Program-made: the position numbers and the translations under genes
Notes under the pieces: model-generated
Told to the model about the DNA's origin: nothing
What the model saw: the letters and a program-made list of their open reading frames with translations, nothing else
The model's database searches: none
Assembly (NCBI GenBank): GCA_036583965.1
Contig: JAZBQD010000014.1
Span: 55,619,626-55,683,625, forward strand
Direction: 5' to 3'
Source: Prunella strophiata
Taxonomy: Eukaryota > Chordata > Aves > Passeriformes > Prunellidae
Length of the DNA stretch: 64,000 bases
Shown: piece after piece, positions 13,828 through 24,664 of the stretch
Position numbering within the stretch: the first letter of the stretch is position 1
How the letters are laid out: every line of letters begins with the position of its first letter

Positions 13828-14815
13828 TGAATATATTTGGTTTGCAGAGCAATGTTTGGGGAGAGATGGGGGGGCTTTAGGAATGTCTTCTGTGAGAAGC
13901 TGCTGGGAGCTTCCTCTGTGTCCAAGGAAGCCAATGCCAAGCGGTTCCAAGATGGACACATGGACACACTGGTGGCCAGAACCAAGTCCATCAGTGATGG
14001 TGGTAGCACCTCTGTGACTACATATTAAAGGGTGGGGAGGAAGGGTGAATCTATGCAATACCAGCAGCATTCAATAAAGAGGAGTGAGAATATGGGAGAG
14101 AAACAGCCCCTTGGAGACAGCCCTGCTGACACCAAGGCCAGTGAGGAAGGGGAGGAGGTGCTCCAGGTGTCAGAGCAGAGATTCCTGTGAAGACCATGGT
14201 GAGGCAGCTGCCCCCCAGCAGTCCATGGGGGTCCACAGGAGAGCAGAGATCCCCCTGCAGCCTCTGAAGGACTCCTCCATGCTAAAACAGAAGGATAGAC
14301 AGATGTCCAAGGCAACTGTGGCCTTACAGGAAGCCTACAATGGAGCAGGCTCCTGGCAAGACCTGTGGATCCAGGGAGAAAGGAGCCCATGCTGCAGCAG
14401 TCTGTCCCAGATTGACTAGCCCCATGGAAGGACCCATGCTGGAGAACTTTGTGGAGTACTGTCTTCCATAGGAGGGACCCTGTGCTCAAGATGAGGAAGA
14501 GTATGAAGAGGAAGGAGCAACAGAGACAATGTTTGATGAACTGACTGCAACCCCTCTTCCCCATCCCCCTGCACCACTCAGAGGAGAAGGCAGAAAAATT
14601 GGGAGTAAAGTGAAGCTCAGGAAGAAGAGAGTCAGGGGGTAAAAGTCTTTTAAGATTTGGGTTTGTTTCTTGTGACTCTACTCTGATTTTCATTTGCAAT
14701 AAATTAAATTAATTCTTCCCTGAATTAATTCTTTATTAAGAAGAATTTGTCTGTGACGGTAATTAGTGAGTGATCTCTCCCTGTCCTTATATCAACCCAC
14801 AAGCATTTCTGTCAG
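13828..14815 (+). mobile_element. Avian ERV LTR, 3' end truncated
   Basis: This segment matches, from memory, an abundant avian ERV LTR. It opens with a diverged start leading to GGTTTGCAGAGCAATG, then AGAAGCTGCTGGGAGCTTCC, ATCAGTGATGGTGGTAGCAC and a TATTAAAG TATA-like box. Repeated units around GGACCCATGCTGGAG follow, then GCAATAAATTAAATT with its polyadenylation signal AATAAA at 14698-14703, and TGACGGTAATTAGTGAGTGA. The last part of the family LTR is missing after about 14815. A second, minus-strand copy lies at 59126-59937. No internal retroviral region adjoins it. The 224-codon frame on its minus strand (14025-14699) is an antisense frame and not a gene. Confidence 0.85.
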
Positions 14816-15556
14816 CACAACTTGCTAATTCTCCTTTTGCTACCAGATTTGGAACTACACAGATGTCTAAAAATTGGACAGTACTGCATCAAGATAAACA
14901 CCATTGCAGGCTGCAATGAACACAAAGCTTTTAACAACCCATAGCACCAAACAGACACATGTTAGCAGAGAACTTTATGAAGCCATTTGCAGCTCATCCT
15001 GTTGTGGGGCAGGTTCTGTGTTTCCCATACCAGATGTCAGAGCAGCCATAGGATAACCAGGAGATAAGCCCTTCACATGCTGTGGTAACAAGAGCAGACT
15101 GGCAGAAGCAAACAATCTTTAACACAAATTCACATCTTATAAGAAATACCTAGAATGTGAATTAGACTAATATCTCTATTTCACTGCTCATTGCTAATGA
15201 AGAAGTACAAATAGAGCATCATCCTGATTCAGGACAGCTTTGAGTCCTAAATAGCTTGCAAGATAAACAGGACTTAAAAAGTAATCTTCATTTACATGAA
15301 TCATGATATTTTCTGTTACTTTTTTTAATTGTTTGTTTTCAAATTACATCTGCAACTCAAAAAAAAAAAAAAGTATGATTTAGCTAATACAATACTTAAA
15401 ACACTAGCTGATTTCTTAGAATTTTTTTTGTTCTCTGATACTTTCAGAACCTAGGATAATTTCTCATGAGCCTATTCAACAGCCAAGAGAAAATTACCCT
15501 GAAGTTAGATGTTTAAATATCTTTCACCTTCCTAAGTTTTAGGTAAATGCACATTT
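14816..15556. other. Intronic stretch without recognised features
   Basis: AT-rich intron sequence between the LTR and an old CR1. It has A runs near 15360 and T runs near 15323 and 15421. I see no exon, RNA gene or classifiable transposon. Confidence 0.6.
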
Positions 15557-16025
15557 CAGAGAATCAGACTTCAAGGGACTTCAAGAAATCACCTAGTCCA
15601 CCTGTCTGTTTCAATTTAAGAATACTGTTCCCAACAGACAAGATTGTAATCTGAAAATAAACTCTTCTATTCCATAACTTCTCAAGAAAATCTATCTCAA
15701 TGCTTAACTGTTCTTGCCAATAGAAAGTTTTCCCTACAGCACCAGCACAAATCTGTCCTGCTGCAACCTTTCCCAATGTCTAGCTTAAATTTCCCTCAAA
15801 TCAGTTTGCATTCATTGCTTCTTATGATCTCCCCACTTTACAGAAAGGATGGTTTGTTATTCTCAAGGAAGAATTTTACCCACTGAAATCTCTTACCATA
15901 GTAATCTCTTAGTAATCTCTTCTCTAAACTTGGTAATACTAGTGTCTTTAGTTCTTTTTTCTAGGTCATATCTCCTAAAGATTTAGCTATTCCCTTTGTT
16001 CTCCTGTAGATCCACTTAATCTTCT
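15557..16025 (-). mobile_element. Old CR1-type LINE fragment, reverse orientation
   Basis: Read on the plus strand it begins like the complement of a CR1 3' end: AATCAGACTTCAAGGGACTT, then AATCACCTAGTCCACCTGTC. It continues with diverged complements of the upstream CR1 sequence, including CAATGTCTAGCTTAAATTTC and TTGCATTCATTGCTTCTTAT. Divergence is high, so the 5' limit near 16025 is approximate. It is in the same orientation as TAFA5. The 70-codon frame at 15564-15776 is incidental. Confidence 0.7.
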
Positions 16026-16565
16026 CTCATGTGTGACTACAATTAAACATGCAGACTTTGAAACACCACATAGCCTTGTGGAACGTTAGAGAGAAGCTGA
16101 GGTTCAGAAAATACTTGCCCATTACAAATACCTGATAAATTAATACAATCTCCTTTCCTTTATATGGTCAAAAATAATACATCAATCATGTGAAAACACA
16201 CATTAGTACACAGTCTGCCTTAAGAAAATATTAGTACTGTTTATTTCTATACTAATTTCCTGTTTGGACATATTCCAAACATGTTACTCATTGCTTCTCA
16301 CAAGACTAACAACAATTAGTAGGAAGATCTATTGCTCTGAGTAAGATTTATTTGTGAACTGATGTGGTGCCAAAGGTAAAATATAATGAATAGGCAGATT
16401 CACTATGTTGTGTTGGATTTCTAGAAGATAGAAAGCACATTTAGGCAAATAAAGGGTTTTTTTTTTTAAAAAACAGAACCTACTATCACTATGGGTTATA
16501 AGTAGCACAAGGATGAAATTTCTAAGAAAAATAAATCCTAGCTAAAATGCAGTATTGGGAGGAAT

Positions 16566-16623
16566 AGATACCCCAGTTGGCCAGTCATACTTGGCTGAAT
16601 GATCAATTCCAACTGGGATATCT
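16566..16623. repeat. Long imperfect hairpin
   Basis: Arms at 16566-16580 and 16609-16623 pair over 15 positions with one mismatch; the core CCCAGTTGG meets CCAACTGGG. The 28-nt spacer can pair weakly within itself. It could be the remnant of a small inverted-repeat transposon or a chance hairpin. No target-site duplication was identified. Confidence 0.5.
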
Positions 16624-17810
16624 GAATACTACCAGAAAACAAATACTGTTATTTTAATTAGTACAATTGTGTTGTGTCTTTTCTTCATGTAATTACAAAG
16701 AACTTTTTAAAAACATATACATGAAGAGAATAATTTTATCTATATTTTGATTAGTAAATTTAAAAAAAAATATATGGCTTCTCTCAGCAATATTATATTG
16801 AACTCAACTTGGAAATACATGCTTCTTTTTTTTTTTTTTCTTTCATTTGGCCTTTTTAGTTCAGTTTCAAAAAGTCTCAGTTGTGTGTGTCTTGTTTGGG
16901 CAGTTTAATATTTGATACAGTGTATGCCTGCTAAGAAATGAGAAAAATAAATATTAACCAACAGATCTAAAAAACATGCACTTTTGTATGATGTGACTCA
17001 CACCAGTCTATAGTACTGCCTTTAGGAACAGGTAGTGCTGATAAATGCTGAGAAAGGTCAATAATTCATCACTTGTGCTCCTGGGCTATGAAAACAGGCA
17101 ATCATAAAAAGGCTACTGAAAAATCTCTTAATAATGGCTTTTTTTAAGTTGCTCAGTGGGGAAAACTAGGAGATTTATACCATCGATGGTGCAGTTCCCT
17201 GTGAGGACATACAAGTCGTTCATATTAAACACCCAAAGTGAAAGATTATTTCAAAGCTTCCTCCCATGGGCAGAGAACCTGTCAGACTCCCCCTCTCGGT
17301 ACATCCCAGCACAGCAGATACCACATACAGAACATCTTTCTCCCTGAAAAGAAAATGATTGAGAATTTTGTCTGCCTTGCTTCCTTTTACTGCTACACCT
17401 CTCTAATCCCTATTGAAAAAAAAAAAACAAACAAAGAAACAAAAAAACAACAGACTGGAAATGTCAAAATATTTCAAATACAAAGATATTTTATCTCAAA
17501 GCAGGACCTCCTCTCATTTTTCTGCAGCTCCAATGAGCCACACACCATCACATAGCCACAACTGGGTCTTAATTCTATTTAGCTGCCATAAAACTATATC
17601 AAAAATGCAAAGAGAGATTGGATACCTTTCACATTTTCTTTCCAATGTAGCCCTTATTCAAGCTTAGGGATTTTCAACCACCAATTCTGTTTCCTAGATT
17701 GGAAGAGTAAATCTCCCACTTCTGCATTCTGTGTTTCTCTCTACCCTGATATCCTGCACTGAAAATATTGTTTGTATCTTCCTCTTCACAACACCCCTCC
17801 AAAAAATGTA
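16624..17810. other. Intronic stretch without recognised features
   Basis: AT-rich intron sequence with T runs (near 16824) and A runs (near 17418). The open frames at 17156-17667 overlap each other, show no splice-consistent coding features and match nothing I know. Confidence 0.6.
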
Positions 17811-18124
17811 TGGAATGTGGGAGATAATTCAGATTACTGAAGGTAATTTTACCTCCTTAAAGAGTTGCAGCTGGTCTGATTTCTAAGATTTAGAGTAGGT
17901 GTGCCCTTAATAGGACACAGGTACCTCCAATGAATTTGAGTAATATAAGAGGAGGGACCAGGAAGAGACAGACACAATTCAGTTAGCAGTGCTGTGGTGA
18001 AGAAGAAGGATGCAGTCAGCACTGCTAAGAACAGAACTTGTGAAGAGGTATGGAACTTTTACAGCAAGGTAACATTTTGGAACTTACTGACATAACTAGT
18101 AACTTTATCTGTGTTGCTAATGAC
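17811..18124 (+). mobile_element. Orphan ERV leader (internal) fragment
   Basis: About 310 bp here align along their length with 44078-44390, which sits just downstream of an ERV LTR in this window. A 30-bp run (17976-18005 against 44239-44268) is identical. Shared landmarks include GTGCCCTTAATAGG, AGTAATATAAGAGGAGG, AGTCAGCACTGCT and ATAACTAGTAACTTTATCTG. No LTR flanks this copy, so it is an isolated piece of the untranslated leader of the same ERV family. It is antisense to TAFA5. Confidence 0.8.
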
Positions 18125-21100
18125 ATGGAAGATAGACAGTAGAAAAAAATTACAGTGCATTAAATGTAACAAACCCTTCAGCAAATTTGCAGCTGGGACA
18201 CGCTGTCCTCAACACAGTTTTACTATATATAGGTAACATATGTAGCACATCTGGTATGCAAGGTATCTTACTGTTTTGAGACACAGGTAAAGCATAAAGG
18301 GAAAAACTGAGAAAATAAAACAAAACAAAACTTTTTTTTTTTTCTTAAAAGCAATTATCTTTCTGCATTTAACTGGTTCAAGTATTTTTTTTTATGTTTT
18401 AAAGATAAAAGAAAAATGAAAAGATAGCAATATTATCTGTCATACTAAGTCACATTCAAGTTCTTTCTAGGAAAATTTTGAGGACCGAAGGCTCAAAACG
18501 TTTTAGAAGGTAACAGCTCCTTTCCTCAAAAGGTTTTACACAGCAGTAAACATTAGCAATACCAGCTTCCTCAAGCCATCAGGTTATATGAGCAGAAAGC
18601 TCTTTAAAAATCATCTTGGGTATACTGTCAGTAGACATTTTCAAAGATTAGCAGAAGAAGTAGCAGAGTTCTTTGGGGTTACACAGCTAAATAGAATATG
18701 TGCCTTATTATCAGTGTCAAAACGTACATGCTTAAAACAAAAATATGCATAAAGCTTTTCCTGTAGTTTTAGAGCAGGATAAAGTATTTAAATCTGTATA
18801 AAAAGTGACAGAAAAAATATATTAAGTAAAAAACTTAGCCAAGTTATTATGTACAATATTGCACTCCTTTTAAAAAAAATGTTCTGTAGTATTTTTCACT
18901 ATTGTGACACTAATTCCTATAAATAGAATTGACACAGAAGTGCCTACAAGTGTAAGCAATAATTGCTAATTTTTGCCTGAGGAGAAAAAAAAAAAAGATA
19001 ACTATGAAAAATTTACTAAACAGATACCTTATTCAAATATATGAGTGTACAATAAAGCTGCACAAATGATACTAAATTTTGGTTTCTAGCCATAATCATC
19101 CAGTTATAAAAGAAGTACTGGAATTGTCTTGTCTCAACTACTGCAGTGTATCAACAGAAAATCACCTTATTTTACAGAGCTTACTGAACATCTACCCAAC
19201 AGATTAGGAATCTAGTTTTGGGATCTGAATATTCCAATCCTCTATACTTGAAGAAAGATTCTTGAGATTTAATCTGCTCCTGTGCAGTCCCTCTTCCAAC
19301 AAAGCTATTGTCAGCTAAATCTCCTAAACCATTCAAAACATCAATGCACCTTTTGATAAATTAGGCATTTCTATCTCCTAATGAGCTATCAGCACATAAA
19401 CAAAACTTTAAAGTATATCCAGAGCTGTAACACACCTTGGCTGCCATGTACACATACCCTTCTTAAGTTACTCCATAACTGCCCTACTTTCCATGAGACT
19501 CAAAGACACATTTAGAAACTGTATCCTTTACCTTTCCCCATCACTGCAGTGTCTGAATGGTTAAAACGTTCTACTACATGAAAGAGGTCCTTGTCAGGGG
19601 CAAAGGAGTTCCCACAATTGATGGGCTGTAACATCAACTCAAATGTTTTTCACTTCTCTTTGAAAAAATGTGTTAAACAATAATAGATAATGAATCACCT
19701 AAAATCAGACGTGGGTAGTGAATATACTTGGTTACTTTTAATTTTCAATAGTCTATGCAAAAAGTTTTAGATACTGAAATTTTAAACACTCCTTCATACT
19801 GACTGCAGCTGACTAGAGTATGTTAAACTGCTTTGCTTGAAGATCAGACAGGCATGGGACTGCAATTATATATCACAATACCCTTTTCTGGGTTCACAGC
19901 TCTATTCATCTTTTAGAAACACTGAAGGACAGATTGGACATAGGGGAACGGATTAGCCACAGGACGACCTGTATTTCCACACAAAAGCCTAAGTGTGGAA
20001 AAATGGCACCCTGTGTTACCCATTCTTCACTTCCTGAAAAAAACATATTCATGAAAATAGACATTTAAACAGCTCTTTCCCACTCATCTCAGAACAAGCG
20101 TTCATTGTTTCTTAACACCATTTATATTGTAGTACTATAATGCTACTACCAAACTGCCTCAATTCACAAATGTATATGAAAATATTTAAGAATTAGGACA
20201 GGTCCACTTCAGCACAGGAACTAAAATGAAATCAACACGAAATTAACATTAATTATGAAAAAAATCTCAGTTGCCTGTTGCAACACACAATCTCATATTT
20301 ATGAATGGGACTGAAGGAGGGTTTGGTTCTGGTAATAAGTTTCAGCTGGATGTCATGGAAGTTCTACACACTGTAGCCACACAGTACAACTGAAATTGTA
20401 AAAAATACATTGTGTTAATAGGCTACAAGACCATAACCTACTACATAATGTCAGTAATTCCAAGTGAGTAAAGGGAAAATGAACACAGAAAAATACATGT
20501 AGTAATTATATAATTTTCTATGAAGTGAAGATTATGTCAGTTTTCTGTTGAAATCTACCTCTGGACAAATAACAAGCAGTAAACATTTTGAAAGATGCAA
20601 AAATGGAAAGAATATGCATTAATAAATCAGGTCTGAACTTTAATTAGTTTTACATGTCATTCCTTCCTAAATCAACTGTCTTGCATGCAAGCAGAGATGC
20701 TTGGTGTATGGACTTGTACCATCAACTTGTCTCAGGAGATAGGTGTTATCAGCTAATCTGATCAAGCCATTCTAAACTGGTGGGTTATTTGAATGTTCTT
20801 TGAGACAACAGAAAATTATCCTTCTGCCCAAGCAATAATCAAATTAAAATGTCCAAGCATTTAACTTAGGATTTTGACCACACAGCTGAGTTACAAACAG
20901 CAAGCCTGTGTAGTTCATCAGGCTCCAATGGGAAATTAATCATTTTGCCAGGAAATCAAGAGCCTAACATCATGTGCAATGAGACATAGCGTTCCTAACT
21001 TTTTGTAAAATTATAGTGTAAAGGGATAACTCTGACATCAGAAAACTATTTCAAATCTTATGAAGGTAGTGAGGTAATCTCACACATATTCTTCTTTATA

Positions 21101-22926
21101 CATATTTACTTAATAAACTAATGTGGTAGGCATATGGTTAAATTATTTGCTAGTTCTTTCCTCACACTTTTTCTCTTTGTTTTCTTATTGAAAGTAACAT
21201 AAAACACCAGGTTCAAAAATGAAAAAAAAAGGAAATGTAAATCTTATTTTGCAAACTGCTTACAATACATAGTTTAAATCCAGTGTTATCTATTTCTCAT
21301 TCTTTTATATGCCTTCATTTAGATATCTTATGCTTAAACCATTCATTTTTATTGGATATTTTAAAAGTTCTTCATAAAAAAAAAAAGCTCAGTCATACAA
21401 TGCAGACTTTCATTGAACTCCACCAAACTATTCCCTGTCTTTACTGAAACCACAGAGAGGAAGGAATACATACACTGCTGAAGTAATTGTATGGAAAGGG
21501 CCAAAATGCTATCATGGAGATTAGCACCTGTCAAGAAAAGTCTGACAGCTGTCCCAATATATGCAATTTACAGTCAGTATATAGTTTTCATTACTAAAGA
21601 AAGCAGAAAAGGTTCAGGAACAAATATAAACAAACTGATCTAATTAAGTTATCCAACAAGCTAAAGAGCTTCAGTTTGCTGTCTGCAGTCCATGTTAAAA
21701 ATGGATATAATTGCTAGAAAAATGTAAAATGTGTTAAAAGTCCTTCATGTACTGCAATGGGTTCTGTTTTCATAAAATAACTTGCTAGCTTTCTATTCCA
21801 ACAAGGCTGAAATATTTTAAGGGAAACAAAATGCTTCTTCTTTTGAGGATTTTTACAGTAACACAGACGTCAAGCCCTAAAAGACCGAAGAAGAGAAAAA
21901 GCAGTATCCTGGCAAATAGAGTAAAAAAATAGCCTGGAAGTCTGCAAAATCTCAAAACAGGCCATGTCATTAGACAGATAGATAAAAATACAGTTGTCTG
22001 AGCATTTTAAAAGAATGTTAAATAAGTCACTATGTGGGAGGCATTGCATACAATGCAATTACAGAATGGGTAGGTTTCTTAAAGGAGAAATCTTTAGCAC
22101 TGGAGGTATTTGAATAATGTTCCTAAATTAACCAAATCAGAGTTTGTTAGTTTTAGAAAAAAAAAAAAAAAATCAGTGAAAACATAGAGTCTCATGTTTT
22201 GCTTAGACTGACACTAAATTAAAATCAGTACTGATGCTTCAGAGGTTGCAAGGTAGTCGCTTTGCCCAGCCTTGAGTGAAACTTTGTCCCAGTCGCAAAA
22301 AAAGTTTTTTCCCTGCTTTACACAGCCAGCACTCCAAGCTGAGCTTAGCTCCTTTTTCCTCCAGTTATACTGTCAACTATATTACAATGGTAAAAAAAGA
22401 AAAAATGGGTTCACCAAAACCCCCACAATGTTGTGTTATCTTTGTTAATACTGCTTAAAAAAACAGGACTGGACTTTTCCATAACACCACAAAATATATA
22501 CACATTTTTCAGGATTCACACTTGAATCTCAGACTAGAGCTTGCTATGCAAGTATCAAACGGACTAATTATTTTAGCAATAGGGGGGGAAAAAAAGAAAA
22601 TTCTGATTTCCTGAGGAAAGAAAACAAAACAGAAAAAGAGCAATACAAGGGTTACTCCCCAGGAAAAATCCCTCTACTCACTTAAACATTTTTTTCCACC
22701 CAATTCAAGTAGGAAAAAAAAAACAGAAGAAAAAAAGAGGAACGCTTGCCCGACAATTCAAATTATTTTCTCCTGTAAATTGTAATCACAGTTTTCTGAC
22801 CACAAGGTGGTAAAAACAGGAGCCTTAAAGCCACGCAAAGGCCTCTTCCCGTTTCGGGGCAGTGAGGAAAAGGAAGACGCTGAATGCCCAGGATTTGCTC
22901 TGCCCTGCCCTTTCCATAGAACTTTA
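18125..22926. other. Intronic stretch without recognised features
   Basis: AT-rich intron with many A/T homopolymers (for example near 18332, 18989, 21376 and 22155). I see no splice-bounded frame, tRNA or classifiable repeat. The short frames at 21785-22058 and 22276-22458 look like chance. Confidence 0.6.
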
Positions 22927-22940
22927 GTGCCATCTATTGA
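22927..22940 (-). promoter_or_regulatory. Possible CTCF site in intron 1 near the promoter
   Basis: On the minus strand the sequence reads TCAATAGATGGCAC, matching about 12 of 14 positions of the CTCF core CCASYAGRKGGCRS. It lies about 560 bp inside TAFA5 from the start codon. A single motif match is weak evidence. Confidence 0.3.
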
Positions 22941-23158
22941 AAATGTACTGAATAAGGAAGAGGCAAAGGATGCCTATTGATTTGGTATAAAAATAAGACG
23001 TTCACTTGTTAAGGGGTTTTTTGGTTTATTAATATTCCCATGATGACTACTGTTTTGTGGTCATCTGATAGCAACAAATATTTTCTATACACTATGCATG
23101 CCCCATAAAGAAATGAGACGTCAGCTAAAACATCGAATATAAACATCATACAGATTTC

Positions 23159-23210
23159 ATATATATATCTATATATATATATATTTATATATACATATAA
23201 TATATATACA
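23159..23210. repeat. TA-rich microsatellite
   Basis: This is an imperfect (TA)n tract with interspersed C bases, about 190 bp into intron 1. It produces a spurious Tyr/Ile-rich frame on the minus strand. Confidence 0.9.
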
Positions 23211-23401
23211 TTTACCAAAGCTGTAAGTCTAAGCCTACCTATTATCTAAAGCAACAAAACTGAGAAGGCTTTAACGGAAAGGAAAAATAGCGTGGAAGCA
23301 CTGCTGTAAATAGAACATACTGGAAACAGTAAAAATAATTAAGGCACCTCGTAAAGATCTTAGTATTAAAGAACAGGATATGTAGACATGCACATACAAT
23401 T

Positions 23402-23403
23402 AC
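23402..23403 (-). other. TAFA5: Splice donor of TAFA5 exon 1
   Basis: The minus strand reads AAG then GTAATTG, so the GT dinucleotide occupies 23403-23402. The break falls after the first base of codon 31, matching the place where recalled TAFA5 proteins pass from FLKEG to QLAAG. The +5 base is T rather than the preferred G, which could lower splicing efficiency. Confidence 0.85.
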
Positions 23404-23494
23404 CTTCTTTAAGAAACTGTGAGTGGATGACAAATATAAGAAAACAGCAGATCGCTGCTCCTGCTAGTGCCCATAAAGCTTTCAAGAGCTGCAT
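23404..23494 (-). CDS. TAFA5: TAFA5 (FAM19A5) first coding exon, partial CDS
   Basis: TAFA5 is a small secreted chemokine-like protein, mainly of the nervous system. This exon encodes its N-terminal signal region. The minus-strand ATG is at 23494-23492, and 30 codons plus one base follow before the splice donor, giving a phase 1 intron. The peptide begins MQLLKALWALAGAA and ends SQFLKE, with codon 31 starting with G. Recalled mammalian TAFA5 has the same start and an FLKEG exon end; I count about four conservative differences (residues 15, 20, 21 and 25). Residues 6-23 form one hydrophobic segment after a single Lys, as in a signal peptide. The donor reads AAG|GTAATT, with T at +5 where G is usual, so it is moderately weak. 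The start context has G at -3, and an in-frame TGA at 23557-23555 precedes it with no ATG between. The other known isoform, with a different upstream first exon, was not found. The Cys-rich mature domain lies outside the window. Confidence 0.93.
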
Positions 23495-23507
23495 CTCGGT
23501 CTGAAAC

Positions 23508-23555
23508 TCAGTAAATACCCAGAAAGTCACACAATGAATTTCCACAGCGATGCAT
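23508..23555 (-). other. Upstream ORF in the TAFA5 5' leader
   Basis: A 15-codon frame (ATG 23555-23553, TGA 23510-23508) encodes MHRCGNSLCDFLGIY. It lies in a different frame from TAFA5 and ends 13 nt before the TAFA5 ATG. Its start context is weak (T at -3), so leaky scanning would be expected. It matters only if transcription starts upstream of 23555, which is likely because the CpG island lies there but is not shown. A role in damping TAFA5 translation is inference. Confidence 0.55.
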
Positions 23556-24486
23556 CAACGCTTCCCTCTGTGCGCCAGGCGCGGCGGCTCCCGGCAGGGA
23601 CCACACTCCCGAGCAGGGCGGGCGAGCCCGGGGCTGCGGAGGAGGGGCCGGGGCTTCACACCCCGCGCGGGGGCAGCGGCAGCGCCGCGCTCTCCTCGCC
23701 GAGGCAGCCGGCGCGGGGCCCCATGAATCAGCGCTCCGTCTCCGCGGGAGCCGCGGCGAGCCGGCGGCGGGGGCAGGGAGCCGGCAGTGCCGGGCAGGGT
23801 TGCGCAACAGCGCCCGCTGCGCCGCGGGGGCGCGGGGCCGCCGCTCAGGGCGCGCCGCCGCCGGCCGGCGCGGGGCGCGCAGGGGCCGGGCCCTCCCCGC
23901 CGAGGCTCCGCGGGAGCCGCTGCAGCATCGCCGGGCTGCGGGCGCCGCTCGCTCGTCGGGCCGCTGCTCCGCTGCTCGCTGCCACGGCTCGGGGAGGAGA
24001 GAGCGAGCGGGGAGGGGAGGGAGCGGGAGGGAGGGATCTCTCTTTACTGCAACTTCTCCCGGCTGGCGGCAATTTGTTGCACCCCCTTCCTCCTCCCCCG
24101 GCTCGGAGATGCTCTCCAGTGCGGGTGCGAGGGGCGGGAGGGAAGTCAGTTCAGCCCGCCGTCCCTGGCAAACGCGGGGCCGCTCGGGGGCTCTCGCACA
24201 GATCGCTGGTCTGCCTTTGGGCTCGCACCTCCGCCGCCGGGGCTCCTCGTCTCCCGGCCCCGAGAGGTCCCCCGGCCGCCGGGGCTGGCCCCGCTCCCTC
24301 GGCCGCCGTCCGCCCGCGAGGTCGACCCCTGTCCCGGGGCCGCGCCCCGGCGGTGGCACCGCAGCGCGCCCTCCGAGCAGCCGCGCCGGGCGACGGCGGG
24401 CTCCCTCAGTCTACAGGTTGATGCCTCCGCTGCAGCAATCCCCGCGGAAAACAGGAGCGCAAATGAAAGAATCTAATAAATCAGCG

Positions 24487-24553
24487 TGAGAAAAAAAGGG
24501 GGGAAAAAAAAAAGAAAAAGAAAAAACACAGCCCACAAAAAAAAAAAAAAACC
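24487..24553. repeat. A-rich tract splitting the CpG island
   Basis: The plus strand here is almost entirely A with a few G and C bases (T-rich on the TAFA5 sense strand), sitting between two strongly GC-rich halves of the island. Poly(dA:dT) tracts disfavour nucleosomes, so this could mark the nucleosome-free core of the promoter. That role is inferred. Confidence 0.8.
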
Positions 24554-24639
24554 AGAAACACCAAGGCTGTGATTTTGCTGCCGCCCTCCCACTCCAGGGG
24601 AAGGAGCCTGCCGCGGCCACCGGCTGCCGTAGAGCAGCC

Positions 24640-24664
24640 GGGCGGGGGGGCGGGCGGGCCGGGG
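24640..24664 (+). promoter_or_regulatory. G-quadruplex-capable G-run cluster
   Basis: Five runs of three or more G are separated by one or two C bases on the plus strand, which is the template strand for TAFA5. Their spacing meets the usual G-quadruplex pattern and overlaps GC-box motifs. Whether it folds in cells is unknown. Confidence 0.6.

Larger units (their letters stand above)
1..23403 (-). other. TAFA5: TAFA5 intron 1 (5' portion)
   Basis: This is everything 3' of the TAFA5 exon 1 splice donor on the minus strand. The next exon of the family should encode a Cys-rich stretch beginning just after a QLAAG-like junction. No minus-strand frame here shows that, so the intron continues beyond position 1. 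The DNA is AT-rich with many A and T runs. Positions 1-11236, apart from the small repeats listed separately, hold no gene, RNA gene or classifiable transposon that I can see. Both retrovirus-derived inserts inside the intron (13.8 kb and 17.8 kb) lie antisense to TAFA5, the orientation usually tolerated in introns because it hides LTR polyadenylation signals. The intron call rests entirely on the exon 1 identification. Confidence 0.85.

Noticed and set aside
14025..14699. 224-codon minus-strand frame
   Set aside because: It lies entirely antisense within an ERV LTR and has no recognised domain.
23534..24421. 295-codon plus-strand frame and a 283-codon minus-strand frame (23508-24359) in the CpG island
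   Set aside because: Stops are rare in very GC-rich DNA; the products are Ala/Pro/Arg/Gly-rich in several frames at once and show no domain. They are composition shadows of the promoter.
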